Below the pieces are notes generated by a model. The model had not been told where the DNA came from. It saw only the letters and a program-made list of their open reading frames with translations, and did not search any database. The position numbers were made by a program, and so were the translations under genes. This document shows, one piece after another, positions 63,844 to 64,000 of a DNA stretch of 64,000 nt (positions within the stretch are counted from its first letter, which is position 1; every line of letters starts with the position of its first letter). The stretch comes from Loxodes magnus (lineage: Eukaryota > Ciliophora > Karyorelictea > Loxodida > Loxodidae). The stretch covers positions 310,001 through 374,000 of the forward strand of contig CAMPDV010000287.1 of assembly GCA_946699065.1 (NCBI GenBank). Reading direction: 5' to 3'.

Positions 63844-64000
63844 ATCTAATTTATTTATAAACAATTATTATTTTATAAATTTTTTAATATAATAACATAC
63901 ATATAAATTTAATAAATATTCTTTTTAATTCATTTATTTCAACTAAAACAGTTTTAGGAAACTTTTTTCCGATTGCTGACGCTCTCTTTTTAAGGAATAA
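63844..64000. other. AT-rich edge
   Basis: Nothing recognisable before the window ends. Confidence 0.5.

Noticed and set aside
1-64000. CRISPR arrays, rRNA genes, telomeric repeats
   Set aside because: No regularly spaced direct repeats, no conserved rRNA text and no C4A2/C4A4-type tandem were seen.

Overview
The window reads as nuclear DNA of a ciliate that uses all three classical stop codons as sense codons. Inside genes that can be recognised by protein motifs (MORN repeats, kelch blades, RING fingers, an otubain fold), TAA and TAG stand for Gln, TGA stands for Trp, and TGA is also the terminator. This is the pattern known from karyorelictean ciliates such as Loxodes or Parduczia. The heterotrich Condylostoma is the main alternative, but every clear gene here ends at TGA only. 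The DNA is very AT-rich and genes sit on both strands. Because TAA and TAG do not stop and TGA may be Trp, open frames are uninformative. I call a gene firmly only when a motif fixes its frame or when a motif-bearing start and a TGA end fall in one frame; elsewhere I say that frame or strand is unresolved.

Layout. 1-7.5 kb (minus): an edge-truncated probable membrane protein, a 1193-residue RING/B-box/coiled-coil/otubain-like/RING protein, and an unrecognised membrane-like frame. 10.1-16.7 kb (plus): three RING-family genes in a row with kelch, membrane-anchor and PHR-like C-termini. 20-24 kb: a divergent Arf-like GTPase, an unresolved short gene and a membrane-anchored MORN protein. 25.6-36.1 kb: a retroelement ORF1 copy, a second RING/PHR gene, a GC-richer short element and a degraded LINE. 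36.3-39.3 kb and 60.2-63.3 kb: the two copies of a segmental duplication, each carrying a RING/kelch gene. 39.9-48 kb: a small membrane protein, more ORF1-like copies, a cysteine-rich surface-protein-like region and a second MORN protein. 50-56 kb: a compact hypothetical gene, another short element and a nest of ORF1-like copies ending in a GC-richer LINE fragment. The long stretches between are AT-rich and mostly featureless.

Themes. Seven RING-type genes share closely related N-termini but have exchanged their C-terminal modules (otubain, kelch, membrane anchor, PHR-like), which suggests a local lineage expansion of ubiquitin ligases. The otubain-like domain keeps its Asp and His but has Ser at the catalytic Cys. 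The two RING/kelch copies are nearly identical in flanks and coiled coil, yet their kelch domains differ mainly by amino-acid-changing substitutions. A family of short GC-richer elements shares a roughly 40-nt tRNA-like head and has unrelated bodies. LINE-type material is frequent and has itself adopted the host code.
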